Part shown: piece by piece, positions 37,362 to 50,719 of the stretch | How positions within the stretch are numbered: the stretch's first letter is position 1 | Layout: each line of letters starts with the position of its first letter | Source of the DNA: Sycobia sp. Sy_11 | Lineage: Eukaryota; Arthropoda; Insecta; Hymenoptera; Epichrysomallidae | Direction: 5' to 3' | NCBI GenBank assembly: GCA_018907035.1 | Contig: JACCIC010000019.1 | Coordinates: 3,675,001 to 3,739,000 of the forward strand | Length of the DNA stretch: 64,000 nucleotides | Notes under the pieces: model-generated | Told to the model about the DNA's origin: nothing | Seen by the model: the letters and a program-made list of their open reading frames with translations, nothing else | Databases searched by the model: none | Program-made: the position numbers and the translations under genes

Positions 37362-39059
37362 TAATGCATTTCACGCTTATTTATATCGCAAATAGGATGG
37401 ATGTGGCAATGACCTATGTTTTAAAAAAAATTTTTTGTTGAAAAAATCTCATCTCCCAATCTGTCTCGTGTATCGATCGATTTTACAAGCAGTCGTATTT
37501 TTCTTCAACGAAAATATACTTCGAAAATCTAAACATACTTTAGTTAAGCTTTAGAAGAAATTTTTATTCCCGATTCAGCTAAAGTGCTCGTTTTCTACTT
37601 AAGATATGAAAATACAAATACTACAAAAGTAGTTTTTCAAAATATATCCTTCAATTTATTATATAAATTTATTTTTATATATTTTTCGGGATTTACAAAT
37701 GGGACATGGAAATGGTAGGATTTTCGAGAAACATATTCGGTTGAAAAATAGGATTATTCGTAAAAGTTTTCAAGAAATTCTTCATGTTTTTATTAAATTA
37801 GAAACAATGATATTTTAGAAATATTATATAAGTCAAGTTTTGTAATACATCGAAATGTCAATCATGTAAATCATGTAATTTTTCTATCAACGTCTTTTAT
37901 ATAATAGGCTGAAACGATCCCACACAACAGCGAGTCCTGAGAGTAAACAAAATAAAAAATTATGGTTTCTTCCACTCATTCTGGTGAGACAAAATTTTCG
38001 TATTCATATTTTTGATATTTTAAATGAGATTTCCAAAATAATAATTTTGAACAATATTGAGATCTCAGAATGAATAAATAATCCAAAAATTAGTAATTAA
38101 TATTTCAATAAATAGTAATATATATATTATTGAATATTGATGTTCATCTCGTATAAAATTACTGTTAACAAATACCAGCACTGGAAATTAAGCCTCTGAC
38201 ACAATGATGTATATGATACATGTACTATGGGCGAAAAAATTTACTTCATCGACTTAAATAAATATTTAATTAGGGCTATTTGCACAATTATTTATTTCAA
38301 CTTAACAGGTAATTAAAAAGAAAATATTATTTCAGTATGAATTTCAGTTAATTTCCCATCTCAGAAATTCCAATGTATTTCTAATTGACGAGAAATTATT
38401 TTAAATGATAATTTAAACAAACGTGCTGCTTTAAATGTTAATTGAAATTAACCTAGAAATCATTAAGTTACATTACTACTTCTATTACTTTATAGTATAT
38501 TTTTACTGTATATAGAGGTTTACTTATTACTCTTCTCAATTTTCTATGTAAAAATGCATTATAAAGTAATTTTAGTGATTAGCAACCGATAATCGAAAGC
38601 TTGTGGCTTAAGTGAATTCATTATTACACCGTAAAATCATGTAGTTTACGCGAAGTGCGGGTTTGGATTACGCAGCGCTACAAATATATTGTATTTCGTC
38701 AAATACAAACAATCTGTCGCCGAAAAAAAAACTTTTACATTGATAATACGAGATTATTTATCGATAAATTATTGATATCCGATGAAATCCAATATTTTTA
38801 TTTTCATCCATTACGTAGGAATTATAACGAAAGAAAAGAATGGGATCTATTTCACTCTCTGAAATTATTCAATTATTAACAAAAATATATGTTATTCTTA
38901 TAGACGCCCATGAATTTTTTGATATGCTATTTATCAGAAGTTATCCAATCAGTTGTTGCAAAAGATAATTGAATATTAATACTTTAACGGGCAAGCATAT
39001 GGAAAATATTATACGGAATTTTTATAAATTAGCATAGAAATATAATGTGGATGATATTT

Positions 39060-39330
39060 CATGGGAATCATATTCAAAACTGATCTGACGAGCTTTAAAA
39101 ATTTGCATTAAAAAATAGGCGTGGTTGCGATTTCGAAAAGATAAAGGAAAAACAGCTGTTCTAAGTAATAAATTGAAACTAACATATAAAAGTGAAAAAT
39201 TACAAATTAATCAAACGGTGGATGAATAAATCAATATTACAATTTTTATCATGAAAAATAGAGAAATAAATTATACTTGTAAGCGATGGCTATGACAAGA
39301 TTTTATCAAATAATTCCATCGGCATGATTT
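39060..39330 (+). mobile_element. Probable third Penelope-like fragment (region before the RT core)
   Basis: One plus-strand frame, interrupted only by stops, reads K-D-K-G-K-T-A-V-L-S-N-K-L at 39137-39175, resembling the D-K-G motif that opens the RT region of Penelope-like elements. In the same frame C-K-R-W-L, then Q-D-F-I-K, then F-H-R-H-D-L follow at 39270-39345, resembling the segment usually found about 50 residues later. The rest is unrecognisable. Spacing and frame agreement support the call, but the match is short and made from memory. Confidence 0.45.
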
Positions 39331-39566
39331 GTCGTTTACTATTTAATGGAAAATCTACGATAAACCATCAGAATACTAAATATACGCAATGTCGGAATAC
39401 GAACAACTTTTTCGGGTCTTCGGAACGATTACAATCTGGATGAATTAGCTTTTGAGCGAATACACAAAAAAACTGCTCTCTTATCAAACCCGAATTATAT
39501 CGATCATCGATGGCGCAATGATTACGACCGGCCGTACCTCGCGCCCTGTCCTCTCTGCGTACCTGG

Positions 39567-39570
<4 letters not shown>

Positions 39571-39621
<51 letters not shown>
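39571..39621. repeat. (TA)n microsatellite
   Basis: About 51 bp. The next TA array begins only 134 bp away. Confidence 0.95.
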
Positions 39622-39623
<2 letters not shown>

Positions 39624-39753
39624 GACGACAATCGAGACCGCGCCTCACTCAAATCACGAATCGGTTTATCGCTTAAGTTTTGGTTCGATTTCTTGCATCT
39701 CTATTCCCTCCGTGCCGCTACTCCACCCCATCTACAAACTATTGGGCATACCG

Positions 39754-39754
<1 letters not shown>

Positions 39755-39804
<50 letters not shown>

Positions 39805-39808
39805 TATA
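39755..39808. repeat. (TA)n microsatellite
   Basis: About 44 bp pure, then interrupted tacatata units. Confidence 0.95.
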
Positions 39809-41112
39809 CACGAGTCGCAACGCCTGATCTCGCTTTAACCGAGGCGCCCGGGAATGTTCTGATTTAATGCGCACGCTCGGCTGATTCCCGAAAAATTCAT
39901 TTGACTTATTGGAATAGTTGGAGGGGCCTGCGTGCGCGGGCTTTTTTTCCCCTAACTAAGTCGGAATGACGAGTTTGGCATTCGAGACACGTCACACACA
40001 CAACAATGTAGTTGGCGTCGCGATCAAGTTTATTTGTGCGTGTATGTATGTGTATGTGAGTGTGGTGGAAATTGTTCTTTTGGAAATCAACTAAGTTAGT
40101 CATAGCACATTAGTAAAGGAGATGAAGTAATTTTTAATTTCATAATTCTACTTCCCCCAATTGATATGAGAGTCGGATTATCATCATAATTATTATAAGC
40201 ATATTATTTTACTTTGCTAAAAAATGTAAGATCGACAAAAAATTTTTTAGTTAAATAACGTAGATCAAAGAAAATAATAAATAGCAGATTCATTTCAGCA
40301 TTGTGCATTATATATGAAAATGTATATAATACTAGTGAAAAAAATTTTGTTCGATCAGTTTTGAACCATTAAATTCTCATGCTTTTCGAGTTTACAAGAT
40401 TTCTACATTTAGCTATCGTCGATACTCTTCGTGAAGATCTCTTCATTTTGCTATCGACGGTATTCTGGCAATTTTCTGGCGATATTCTGGCAAAAGAAAA
40501 ATCACTTTTATATATTTATCACGTTATCGAGAAGATTCATAAATAAACCGAGACTAATCAGAAATCGAATTTGTACAATTACAATTCACAATGAACTGTG
40601 AATAAAACATCAAGAAGCCGCAATGAGTATATATGACGAAAGTAATAAGCTCTGGATGTAAGCCAGCTGCTCAAAATTTTTAAATGCAAAATCCAAAGTT
40701 ACATCACGATGATGCGGTATACAAAAACACTTTTATTACCAATGCAACTTCTCATTATTGAGCAAGCCTTCGTAAACTATACGAAAGTAATCAAACTATT
40801 TTAATTCGATCGCGCGTATCGGATTATTTTATCCCACGGTCAATAATCCACCAATTTGTCGGAAGATATCGATACAGTGCAATTATAGGAAACAATATCT
40901 CATTCCGGGATTCCGTGATAAGCCCCCTTCCCCCCCAGCCCTTCTCTATCATTCTTCCTCTCATCCTAATAAAGCGTGAATGGAGCGGAATCAAGTTCAT
41001 TTCCGGGCACGCGCTTCTCTAACAAGCTCGGGGGCGTCCCTTAATTCGCAAAAGGAGGACACCGAAACAGAGAACACCGCTCCAGGCGCACTAAGGGATC
41101 TGTAACTCCTGC

Positions 41113-41114
<2 letters not shown>

Positions 41115-41167
<53 letters not shown>
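41115..41167. repeat. Compound (GT)n-(AT)n microsatellite
   Basis: A short GT run passes into about 40 bp of AT. Confidence 0.95.
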
Positions 41168-41169
<2 letters not shown>

Positions 41170-41242
41170 CGGTCGGAGCAGCCGAGTGAGGTTCTTAGTC
41201 GCTGTACTAGATGTCCTTATTACAATTTGGTTGAAGCCTTAA

Positions 41243-41243
<1 letters not shown>

Positions 41244-41279
<36 letters not shown>

Positions 41280-41380
41280 CATACACATACATCCATACAT
41301 CCATCCATCCATACATACATACATACATACATACATACATACATACATACGTACGTACATATATATACTATATATAGTAT
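41244..41380. repeat. Compound (AT)n-(CATA)n/(CATC)n repeat with terminal palindrome
   Basis: About 27 bp of AT passes into ACAT and CCAT tetranucleotides over about 80 bp, then gtacgtac, then TA, ending with a perfect 16 bp palindrome at 41365-41380. The graded variants suggest stepwise slippage from AT to ACAT. Confidence 0.95.
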
Positions 41381-41566
41381 TCAAGTGCACGGAGAATTAA
41401 GCCTGATTACAACTAACTGGCTTTAGATCGCTGACAACGCAGAACGAAGTACATCTGTGTAATATCCATTTGCGTTAATTCTCTAAAGCTGGGGCATCGC
41501 AATGCTTTTGTGCGGAAAAAGGAGTTATTGGCCTTTAATCGATTACAATAAAAGAATAATAATTTA

Positions 41567-42049
41567 TTGTATGCGATAACCTGTTTTTTGCAATCGTTTG
41601 AAAGTAAGGCTATAGAATTTCCATCGCTGATACGCTTTATATTTTTATTCGAAAAAAAAAAGAATAATAACTTTCCATATTCAACGGATGTAATGAAGAA
41701 TGTTTTCGGTAGAAAAGATTTATGGAATTCATTTATAAAACATCAAAAGTGTATCGCTTCACGTTTTTATATTTACCTTATCCGCTCTTTTTTATCTCTC
41801 AATGTTATAAATGCACAGCTCAAAAGTTATATTTCCGACTGTATTTTAAGCTTATTCGGCGATTCAGCTTGTAAATTGGTACCGGTGGAGCTTTTTCCAT
41901 TAATTTTGGTTACCGGATTCATAAAATCATATAAATATAGAAAAAAGGTATTGGAATCGGCCTTTATATATGTAAGTTTTGCAATTCGTAGATGTCTTAC
42001 GGGTCTTATAATTAATTACTTTATTCGTTGTAATTTTCCTTGCTATTGA
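41567..42049 (+). other. Unassigned open frame of 160 codons in AT-rich DNA
   Basis: This open frame is unusual here because it is long for AT-rich DNA and is not built from a simple repeat. The translation is Phe/Ile/Lys/Ser-rich with hydrophobic stretches, for example around V-E-L-F-P-L-I-L-V-T-G-F. No domain or transposon family was recognised, and no clear promoter or splice site pair was found. It is most likely chance or a decayed element. Confidence 0.15.
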
Positions 42050-42662
42050 ATATCATTAAATAGATTCATTACTCTATAAATTTTTTTGATACCACGTATT
42101 CGATGTAAACGTCTGTCTTAAATATCCCCGTCTTGTAAGCTAACATAACCTAAACCTCAAGCCCACCGTCGACTCCGCATTCAGCCCGGCGTTCCGCCGG
42201 TGCAGCGGGGAACACCCACGGCCAAACCCAGTACGACGAATGCCGATTAGGAAAATCCGCCCGGGTCTGTTCGGTGCATTGATACCGCCCGAATTCGACA
42301 TGCCCGTGTCACATTTCGTAAGGCCGGGCTACCGAGCATTTGTCGATGTACCGCCTGCTGCTCGCATCGTTGAGCGCGAAGGGATGCGCGAGCGAACCAG
42401 CCAAAACGGCAAAGTCCGAGCGATCGCGCGTGCGATTAGCGCTCGCTGCGAGTGTCGCTTGAGCTGGCTGAGCGCCCGAGTTTTGACTTGGCCACTCCGC
42501 CAAGGCGTCGCTCATTCCCTGCGATATATTATATAACTGTCGAATTTACGTCGGTATATTAAAAAATCTCAACGGATAGTTTTACTGACCGCTAATGTTT
42601 ATTAACGGTTCTGTCAAGGAGTCCCCTTTTATAGTAATACACGAAAGACTTTTCGCTACGAT

Positions 42663-42666
<4 letters not shown>

Positions 42667-42712
<46 letters not shown>
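42667..42712. repeat. (TA)n microsatellite with TATG tail
   Basis: About 37 bp of TA followed by three TATG units. Confidence 0.95.
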
Positions 42713-42714
<2 letters not shown>

Positions 42715-44205
42715 CCTTTAGATCCTCTAAGCCCTCTATTTTTAAAAAGGATTCGTAATTGCTTGCAGACAAACAACAAAGATTTGACTCAGTCAATGGC
42801 GTTTTCATTGCGAGCCACAAACCTCGTTCCCCGAAGCTCGGTCCTCCGTGGGTCTACAAAACAGCCAGTAGCCATTGAAGAACGGATCTAAAGAAATTCC
42901 GATCGGCGAAAAAGAAGCAATTAGATAGCGCGATTCATTCGATTCGGCCCTCGATTTCGCGGCTGCATTATCCGGATAACGGAGCGATTTTACTTTTGCG
43001 CATAAAATCCTTTTTATTCCTTCATTCGCCTCGCCCGATCGAGGCAATAAAGCCGTCTAAAACGCTCGTTGTCGGCGATTTTTTTCGCTTTCCAAATAAT
43101 AAGTAAAGATAATTCTACGAGCGTCCAAAAATACGAAGATTGCGATCTTCTCACGCGTTTGGATTTTTGACTTTTGGGTTTAATGGCTCTCATTGTCGGC
43201 CTATTCTTTTTTTGCCTGCTTTCACTCAGTCGAAGATCTTTTTTGAGTCTAGCGAGTATAGTCATGGGTCCACGCTCGATCCGTCTTTATATATCGTCAC
43301 GGGTTTTTGACTTCGGGCAGATTCTCGTGGGATAATGTTCGCGCAAAGTAGCCAATACAGCGGATACTACGTGCTGATATCTTCAATTCGCTATCGGTCT
43401 AATGATTTTATGGCATTTTCCTCGTGTTATCTGCGATAACGATGATAATGAACTTTCGCATAAAGTCGTCGCGTTCAAACGTCACAGTAATAAGATTTCG
43501 ATAAAAATAATCCGATCTTCACCGCTTGATTGGATGCAACGCAAAGTAATAAATCTAATTGACGCACGCTTATACGCGTTCTGTAACATTTCGGTAAAGC
43601 CTATCGCGCAAGAAATAACGCTCTCGCCAAACTTGTAAAAATAGATATAGGCGTACAAGTCCGAAACCAAGTTCGGGGCAAAAAGACGAAACGGCCAAAA
43701 AATTCGCCGAACGCGTGTGAGCGCAACTGGTAAAAGAAAGAAGCGCGTGCCGAGTGAAAACGCGAAAAAAAGAGAAGAAGAAAAAAAAACAAAAAACAAC
43801 TGTTTTCCACAACAGTTGGCAAAGCTCCGAGACGGTGTGCGCGAGCGCTCCTCCGCCCCGTCCCCTCCCCCACACAGCGCCCGTCCTCGCGCCGAACTTT
43901 TTATACGGCAGCGCCGAAACGCGCGTTTACAGCGTTCGATCGAAGAGTCTCCGGGCGGGAGGTGGCGGGCGCGAGGAATAGGAGGAGGAGGAGGAGGAGG
44001 AAGAGGGGGATCGGAGCTGGCCACATACAAGCATAGGCAACGACGAAAAAAAATATCTCCCCCCCCCCTCCTTCAGCCCCGGGAGCGGAGCAATTCGATT
44101 CCGCACAGCTCTTTGCGCATTCGCATCTGTGGATTTGATAGTCCGATCGGGCTCGAGCTCCGGTCGTCACCCCAGTTCGCCAGCTCCTTGTCGACGAAAA
44201 AAGCA

Positions 44206-44262
44206 ACACACACACACACACACATACACACAGAGAGTGAATGAGAAAGAGATAGAGAGAGA
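44206..44262. repeat. Compound (CA)n-(GA)n tract
   Basis: About 26 bp of CA followed by a purine-rich GA segment. Confidence 0.9.
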
Positions 44263-45559
44263 CAAAAAGAAGCTCGTGGACTCGACTTTTTCTTTTATTA
44301 CTTTCCCTTTCCTCCTCCGCGGCCGGGCCTTTGCACTCGACTATACGCTGGACGACTGACGGCCTCGCGGTGACAGCGAAGGCAAATACGTTCGTGTAGC
44401 TTTAACTGGTAGTTACGGGGAATTGGAATTAGGAGCGCGGCGCGAAGGCGTAATTTCGATCTCGGCCAAGGGCTTTCGATCGACTGATCGAGATTTCTCA
44501 ATTCGGATTGTGGACGAAGTTCTTGCGTTGCTAGCGGATCGAGTGATCTTTGGCGCATGTATAGAAGATTTTTTATTTTTCAATAGTAAAACAAAATGAC
44601 TTTTTGGTGAAGAAATTCGCCAAACAGTTGAACAGTATGTTTCTTGTCGCCTGATCGAATTGTCGAAGTAAAATTTCACGTTTATTTAATCGGCCGTATG
44701 AAAACGTCATTATTTACACGCTTATATGGCATAGAGATTAAACGAATAAATGTAAATTGAATTATTTTTTAAAAATATATTAACGTATATAGATTATAAA
44801 AAATTGCATTTAATTACCAAAATAAATAAACTGTCCATAAATAACGTTTTACTTTTTCAACGTTATTGCCCTTTTGTTAATTTCATACGCAGTAAGCTAG
44901 TTTTATATTTACCCAATATTCCAATATATCGCAATTTTTCATGGAATTTAAAAAAAAAAAAAGAGACTATATTTTTGAAAATGAAGTTAAAAATAAGGTA
45001 TCTTCTTTCAAAAACCTGTAAATAATAAATTAATTAATTAAAGAATGTGCTAACTAATATAAATAAATAAATAAAATAATAAGTAAGTTAAGAATGCCAG
45101 TTTACTTAAATATTTTATTTCAATGCCGAATTTCTCGTTAAGTACGTGCTTGGTTTTTATAGCAAATATGTCAAATAACGAATTGATGGAGTTTTAGATC
45201 TTGAAAGAATGCCAACAATGTACTGTAAACACAAAGTTTTCCTTGTAAGAATCGTGAAAAATTAAACTTCAAGTCTTGTTTCGTTATAACAAAAATACAA
45301 AAACGTTTGAAAATTTTTTAATTAATATTTTTACTAAAAAGCCAGACGGTAAATATGAGCTTTCTAATATCTTGCAATTACTTACAATAAAGGAAGATTT
45401 ATATCCCATACGTATTACGTACTTTTAACATCAACCCCCTCCCCTCCTGCTTTCACGGTAAAGAGACAAAAAGAACCATCAAAACTTTTTAAATATTTTT
45501 GTAAATGCCGAAATTTTCCGATTGCCGGACGTTCGGGCCACAGGCAACTTTATCCAAGA

Positions 45560-45571
45560 GGGGGGGGGGGG
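45560..45571. repeat. Poly(G) run
   Basis: Twelve G in locally AT-rich sequence. Confidence 0.95.
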
Positions 45572-46029
45572 TAAACATTTGCACAAACTAGCAGAGCCAA
45601 GTATATAATACGATTTTTATTTCCGACCTATTTATTCCGACTAAATCTGACCCAACTTCTTTATGAAATTTCTCCGTTGAATAAAAAACAATTTACCGGT
45701 AAACTCGGCTTCGCTCTGCACTGCGCTGCTTCCAGAATAATAATATCTTCATTTATGTGTACATATAAATACATAAGTGTGGGTATATATATAATCATTC
45801 GAGCAACCTCCGCAAAGCCCTATTGCCGAAGAACTGCGAAATCCGCCCTGTCGCCGGGGGTAATAAAACGGAGCGAGAAAGTTCGCACGGCGTTCAATTA
45901 GTGAAGTAGCAGAAGACCATATCGCTCGTGTTTTCCCTCGTCCGTATCTTCGGTGGTAATTTAACGGGGGAGTAAAAGTGGCCGAGGACAGGGCGGCGAG
46001 ACTAAACGCGGACGGAGGTATATATAGTA

Positions 46030-46030
<1 letters not shown>

Positions 46031-46075
<45 letters not shown>
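46031..46075. repeat. (TA)n microsatellite
   Basis: About 45 bp at the end of a GC-rich islet. Confidence 0.95.
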
Positions 46076-46078
<3 letters not shown>

Positions 46079-46566
46079 GGGAGAAAGATGAGCGGCAGCA
46101 ACGCGCGTCTTGATCGTGTACTGTACGCGCGACTTTTTGAACGACTTTTGGGAATTTCGCGACGGATATTCTTCCCCTAACGCATTGCCAAGTTAGATAA
46201 TGGTAAAGGCTTGAAAGTGATTAAAAATGTTATTTCGATAGGGTGTTTTTTTTGCAAAGGCTAAGAGTTTACGTATTATTAATGTAACCTAATTTCACAC
46301 TGCTCCGCGGTTGAACTTGTAATGATAAAAATATTTGATGCTATGTATAAAATGCAAATATGTGTGCTTAAATATAGTCGTAATTTTTCTAATTGTATAC
46401 TTGTTGTATAGTCATGGTTGGGTAAAGTGAAATCGAGGTGTTAAAGGATAGCGTCAACAATTTTTATTACTGATCCCGATAACTTGACGATGACTAAGCG
46501 ATAACGATCAAAGTTTGGAAATATAGAAAAATTATACTGATTATATAAAAAGATCTCATGTATATA

Positions 46567-46569
<3 letters not shown>

Positions 46570-46611
<42 letters not shown>
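46570..46611. repeat. (TA)n microsatellite
   Basis: About 42 bp in AT-rich sequence. Confidence 0.95.
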
Positions 46612-46615
<4 letters not shown>

Positions 46616-47568
46616 GTATTTTTAAATATCGTCGTTAAGATTTAACTTTTATTTTCTCCTTTAATTTTATGTTAAATTTTAAATAATGCAAGGTACTAAC
46701 CCCAAACAAACACCAATGAATCTTCTAAGAATTTATACAGATATTTCAAATTATCCAAGATTTAAAAATCTAAAATCATTTGCCTGTTATTGTTTACAGG
46801 CTTATCGACACGAATGACTTGAATCTCAAATGTAATCATTATCTGAAAATTAGACAGCGGCAAACCTATTAATTTTAGGAGGGCTTATGAAATATTTTTA
46901 TGTTCTTTTGGCATCATACTAACCTCATTTCCTGAATCAAAATAACTTTCTTTATCAGTCATAATTTCTTCATACTCGTTCTCTATTTACTTCAAATTCT
47001 ACCTTAACTATCCAAACATGAATCAGGCATTCCTATTAAGTATTGTTCAGAAGAATTCTTTTTTAACCATATTTTGTTTATATTGTTCATCAGACAATTT
47101 TAACAGCAAAGATCCCAATCAGCGCTCGGTAACTGTTGCAGTCACGCAAGGATCGAATAGCCAATTTAGCCGAGCGAAGAATCGAATTTGCTGTTATGCA
47201 TCCGGAAAAAATCATACGCACAATTTATCGTCAAAGTTCAAAGACGAAATTTTCGCCACCGCACCCTCGTAGGGTTGCGCGCGATCAACTCGAAGAGGAG
47301 CCGCGATCCCGCGTCGACTGGAAATCTCCGTGACAATCGAGCGCGCGGGGCGCAAAAGATCGGTGGGGAAAAAAGAATTTGGCGCGTAGTCGCTGACAAA
47401 CCTCCCCCCCCCCCTCACCCGCAGACCGTCTCGCGGAAACATTTCCCGCGAGCGCAGTTTCGCGGCGCGCAGAATGCCGTCCGATTAAGGCGCGCTCGCG
47501 TGCGCGACACCAATGGCCAATCTCGCCCCGCGGGACGCGCGCCACCGCACCCTCTCCCAGGTGCCTCG

Positions 47569-47576
<8 letters not shown>

Positions 47577-47615
<39 letters not shown>
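47577..47615. repeat. (TA)n microsatellite
   Basis: About 38 bp inside a GC-rich islet. Confidence 0.95.
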
Positions 47616-47618
<3 letters not shown>

Positions 47619-48658
47619 GGCTCGCTTTTTCCCCGTCCGTGGGAACGCACACAATTCCCCCGCCCACCGCCAGTCCGAGGCCAGTCTCTCGGCTGTAGAA
47701 GGTCCCCGAGCGAGTAATTCTTTAAACGTCCAGCTTATTATGTGCCCGGTGAGAGATGCGAGGTCTAATGGGCTCGCTGACGAGCAACGATTGCCCGACG
47801 GCGGAGTGAAAATTTCAGGTTCGCTTTGGAATTCGGACCTTTATCCGGGACGCGAACGATTCTTGTATTTTCTGCCGTTTCGATAATGTAAAGCAACGGC
47901 GACGCGCGAAGAAACTGTCTCTAAGTTGCTGCAAGAGTATCGATTACTGATTACATCGATTACGCGACCAAGTCGTGAAAGAAATTAAATTTACACTCCC
48001 GTCGATTTATCACGAAACATATAAACCAATTGATGAAACAATGATTTTTCGACAATTTGCGAGATGTTCTATACTGGATTCGGCATTGACTGTGGCAATA
48101 CGTAAACGAGGTTTTCATTTCGAGCAAGTACTAATATGGATTATGCAGGTGATTAAAAAATAACACGTACTTTATCGTACAGTCTACAGAATTAATTTGC
48201 TATAGTTTTCAAATGAATTTTTATACGACATAAGTACTTGATTCTTATATCTAGTACTGATCAAAATGTAACATTCGATTCAATAATCTAAGAAATCGAA
48301 AAAAATAAAGTTGTTTTTTTGCGCACTTATCGCGCGCCGATGCGTAGATTTTGACGTAAAGTCTAACGTTTGAAATTCCGCGCAGTCGTGACAAAAAAGT
48401 AATTTCACCCGAACGAGCTTCTGCACAGCGAGAGGCGATTGAACGTGCGTTCAATCTTCGGCTACGCGCATTGCAATAAGTACAAAACGTCGGCGTAAAA
48501 CTAATGAGGGCGATGTCGCGACCGCCTAACTCTCGTCCTCGTGGTATACGCGACGATTAAAGTTGCGCAAAAGTGCAACAATAAGCACGAGAATCTATTC
48601 AGCGGGAGATGGGAAAATCTATTTACGTCCGTAAACGATGAGTCGACCTCCCCGGGAT

Positions 48659-48683
48659 AAAAAAAAAAAAAAAAAAAAAAAAA
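48659..48683. repeat. Poly(A) run
   Basis: About 25 A directly after cccgggat in a GC-rich islet. Confidence 0.95.
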
Positions 48684-50678
48684 CGGAACTCGCGTCGCGA
48701 CAGCTGAAAAAACGAGCGACTCATTCGCTCGGGGGCAACGAGCCCCGTGCAATCCTTTCCCTTGGCGCCTCCAAAGTTCTAGAATCGAAGCGTGGCCGAG
48801 TCGCGCGTACCAAAGAACGCCACGTGTAGCTGGCCTATTTTTTCGACCATTCCCTCGTCTCCCCTTCGCAGTACGTATCGATAAGCGGAACAATATAAAC
48901 GTTCCGTTCCCCATCTTTTCCCGAGGTTTTTCGAAAGTAAATTTTCACACTTTCATCGTCATGACTCTAAAGCGCTAAATAGCCCCTTACAGATAATCAT
49001 GCTATTTTATTCTCTACGCATTCGCCCAATTTCGTCCACGATCCAGCACGAAATTGGCTTGCACCTGCACCATAGGCGTACATTTAAATTATCGTGAGAA
49101 TTTTGAATTTTTTTTTACACAGTTTCGCGCGTCACATCTTGCCTCGCATCGCCGATGCCCCTTTCGATCCCCGCAAGCGGCATCTACGGTTGAGCCCACG
49201 GGGCTCAACGATTCGCGAGACAAATGTCCCGGTCTTTCGTCAGTCCAGACCTATACATCCGCAATAATTCCTCGTGCACACACGAGGCAGACCTTACGTC
49301 ACGTTTTGCTCGAGCCCAGCGCGCCCACGGGCACCGGAAGTGTGAGGCTAATACGGCGGTAAAATTGAAGAAGGATCGAAGGGGGAGGCATCGTTCCACT
49401 GCCTCTCGCCACGAGCCGTTTCTTTGTTTATTTACTTTTTCTTTTTTCTTATTCCCGCGCGGGCTCGGCCGAAGATCGGAAGAAATGCCGCGTCGGGCGC
49501 GGAAAAATTATGGCCGGGAGGGGCTGACTTATCGTTGTTTGTACGCGCCTGCTCGGGGTTGACGCGGGGTTTGGGTTCGGCGCGTGCGTGCGTTCGCGCT
49601 CACACACGCACAGGCGCATAAAGGAATTACACGGCGAAGCGCCGCGACGGCTCACCGAAATCCTAAGCTAATATAATCGTCGGATATTTCACGCCACCTT
49701 TATGCCACGACCGTATATTCGGGTTTAGTTTAATGCGGACTGATGCCCGGCGCAAGCTGAATTCCTCGGGAAATTTCAATTTTGTCCGCTGTAATGGAAA
49801 AGTGTAGTCGGTGGAATTGAATGGGGAAAAAAAGAAGAAGAAGATGAGGGAAAAAAAGTTCTTTATTTCATACGTTCATTCGCAGCCTCGAGTTTATTCA
49901 CGTTACCAGTTCACGTTTGAAAATTATTTTACAACGAATAGATGGAAAATTGCGTTATTGGTGCGAGGTTTTTTTTTGTTCTTTTTTTTTTGTTTTTATT
50001 TTTAAAGATTCTTTCTAAAATAGGGTTGAATGAGCTGATGTATTCCAGGGCGTCAAAGTGCACTGAATAATTTAAGAGAGTGTATCTTCAATTTTACAAA
50101 TTGGCCCGAAATTATAATTACATTAAGTATGACCCTCATTAAATGCCACTCTACCTGCGCTGGTATAAACTTGTTTTACGATCTACTACATGTAATAATG
50201 TCTTCTTTCATCTTATCAAATATATACAGACCTTATACATATCTTATGACAATCTTCTTTAGCGATTTTATCTGCGCGAAAAGACGACTGAAAGTTTTAC
50301 GAAACATCGAGTATTTTCTAATTATCCAACAATATATTTTTATGGAAACGTTCTTATCGAATCTTCAACTGATGGCAAATTAAAGTAAATGTGAATTTTT
50401 TTTTTTTAATATCCAAGTAATCTAATTTATCTAAAGCCTTTTCCAACTTATATGAAATACACTCTTTTTTTGCATTCAAAACGATTCGTGTCTGGAAACT
50501 GACATAATGAACTCGTTGCCTTACAAATCTTTCTAGGAGCCTATCAAGACGTTCAGCCAATCGTCCGCGAACCTGTAATGAAATCCAGCCGTTTGTAAAT
50601 TCTGTTCTATCGATGGGATTACGCGAAGCTACTTAAACTTTTCCTTCAAAGTACGCGCGTAACTTTCTTACGTCCTTC

Positions 50679-50719
50679 TATATATATATATGTGTATGTG
50701 TGTGTGTGTGTGTGTGTGT
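50679..50719. repeat. Compound (TA)n-(GT)n microsatellite
   Basis: Short TA run, then about 24 bp of GT. Confidence 0.95.

Larger units (their letters stand above)
33580..39060. other. Gene-free: GC-rich islets then AT-rich DNA
   Basis: Islets at 33580-34800, 35850-36540 and 36740-37160 contain poly(G), C-rich and G-rich runs. A 20 bp near-palindrome lies at 35718-35737. 37440-39060 is AT-rich with no recognisable gene. A 74-codon open frame at 38655-38879 has no family resemblance. Confidence 0.55.
39331..42110. other. Gene-free: microsatellite-rich segment
   Basis: Three TA arrays and the compound ACAT repeat occur in under 2 kb. A small imperfect duplication of attctggc-type units lies at 40461-40491. 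The unassigned 160-codon frame is at its right end. Confidence 0.55.
42110..47100. other. Gene-free: GC-rich islets with AT-rich gaps
   Basis: GC-rich islets at 42120-42530, 42830-44680 and 45670-46160. The block at 43740-44050 is strongly purine-rich on the top strand (AG-rich, then GGAGGA units at 43980-44006). 44690-45660 and 46170-47100 are AT-rich. No coding family recognised. Confidence 0.55.

Noticed and set aside
42120..42160. Taacataacctaaac as an interstitial telomere repeat
   Set aside because: Only two imperfect units; far too short to support an insect TTAGG-type array.
43482..44030. 182-codon minus-strand frame
   Set aside because: Pro- and Phe-rich because of the polypurine block on the other strand; alternative frames are open too.
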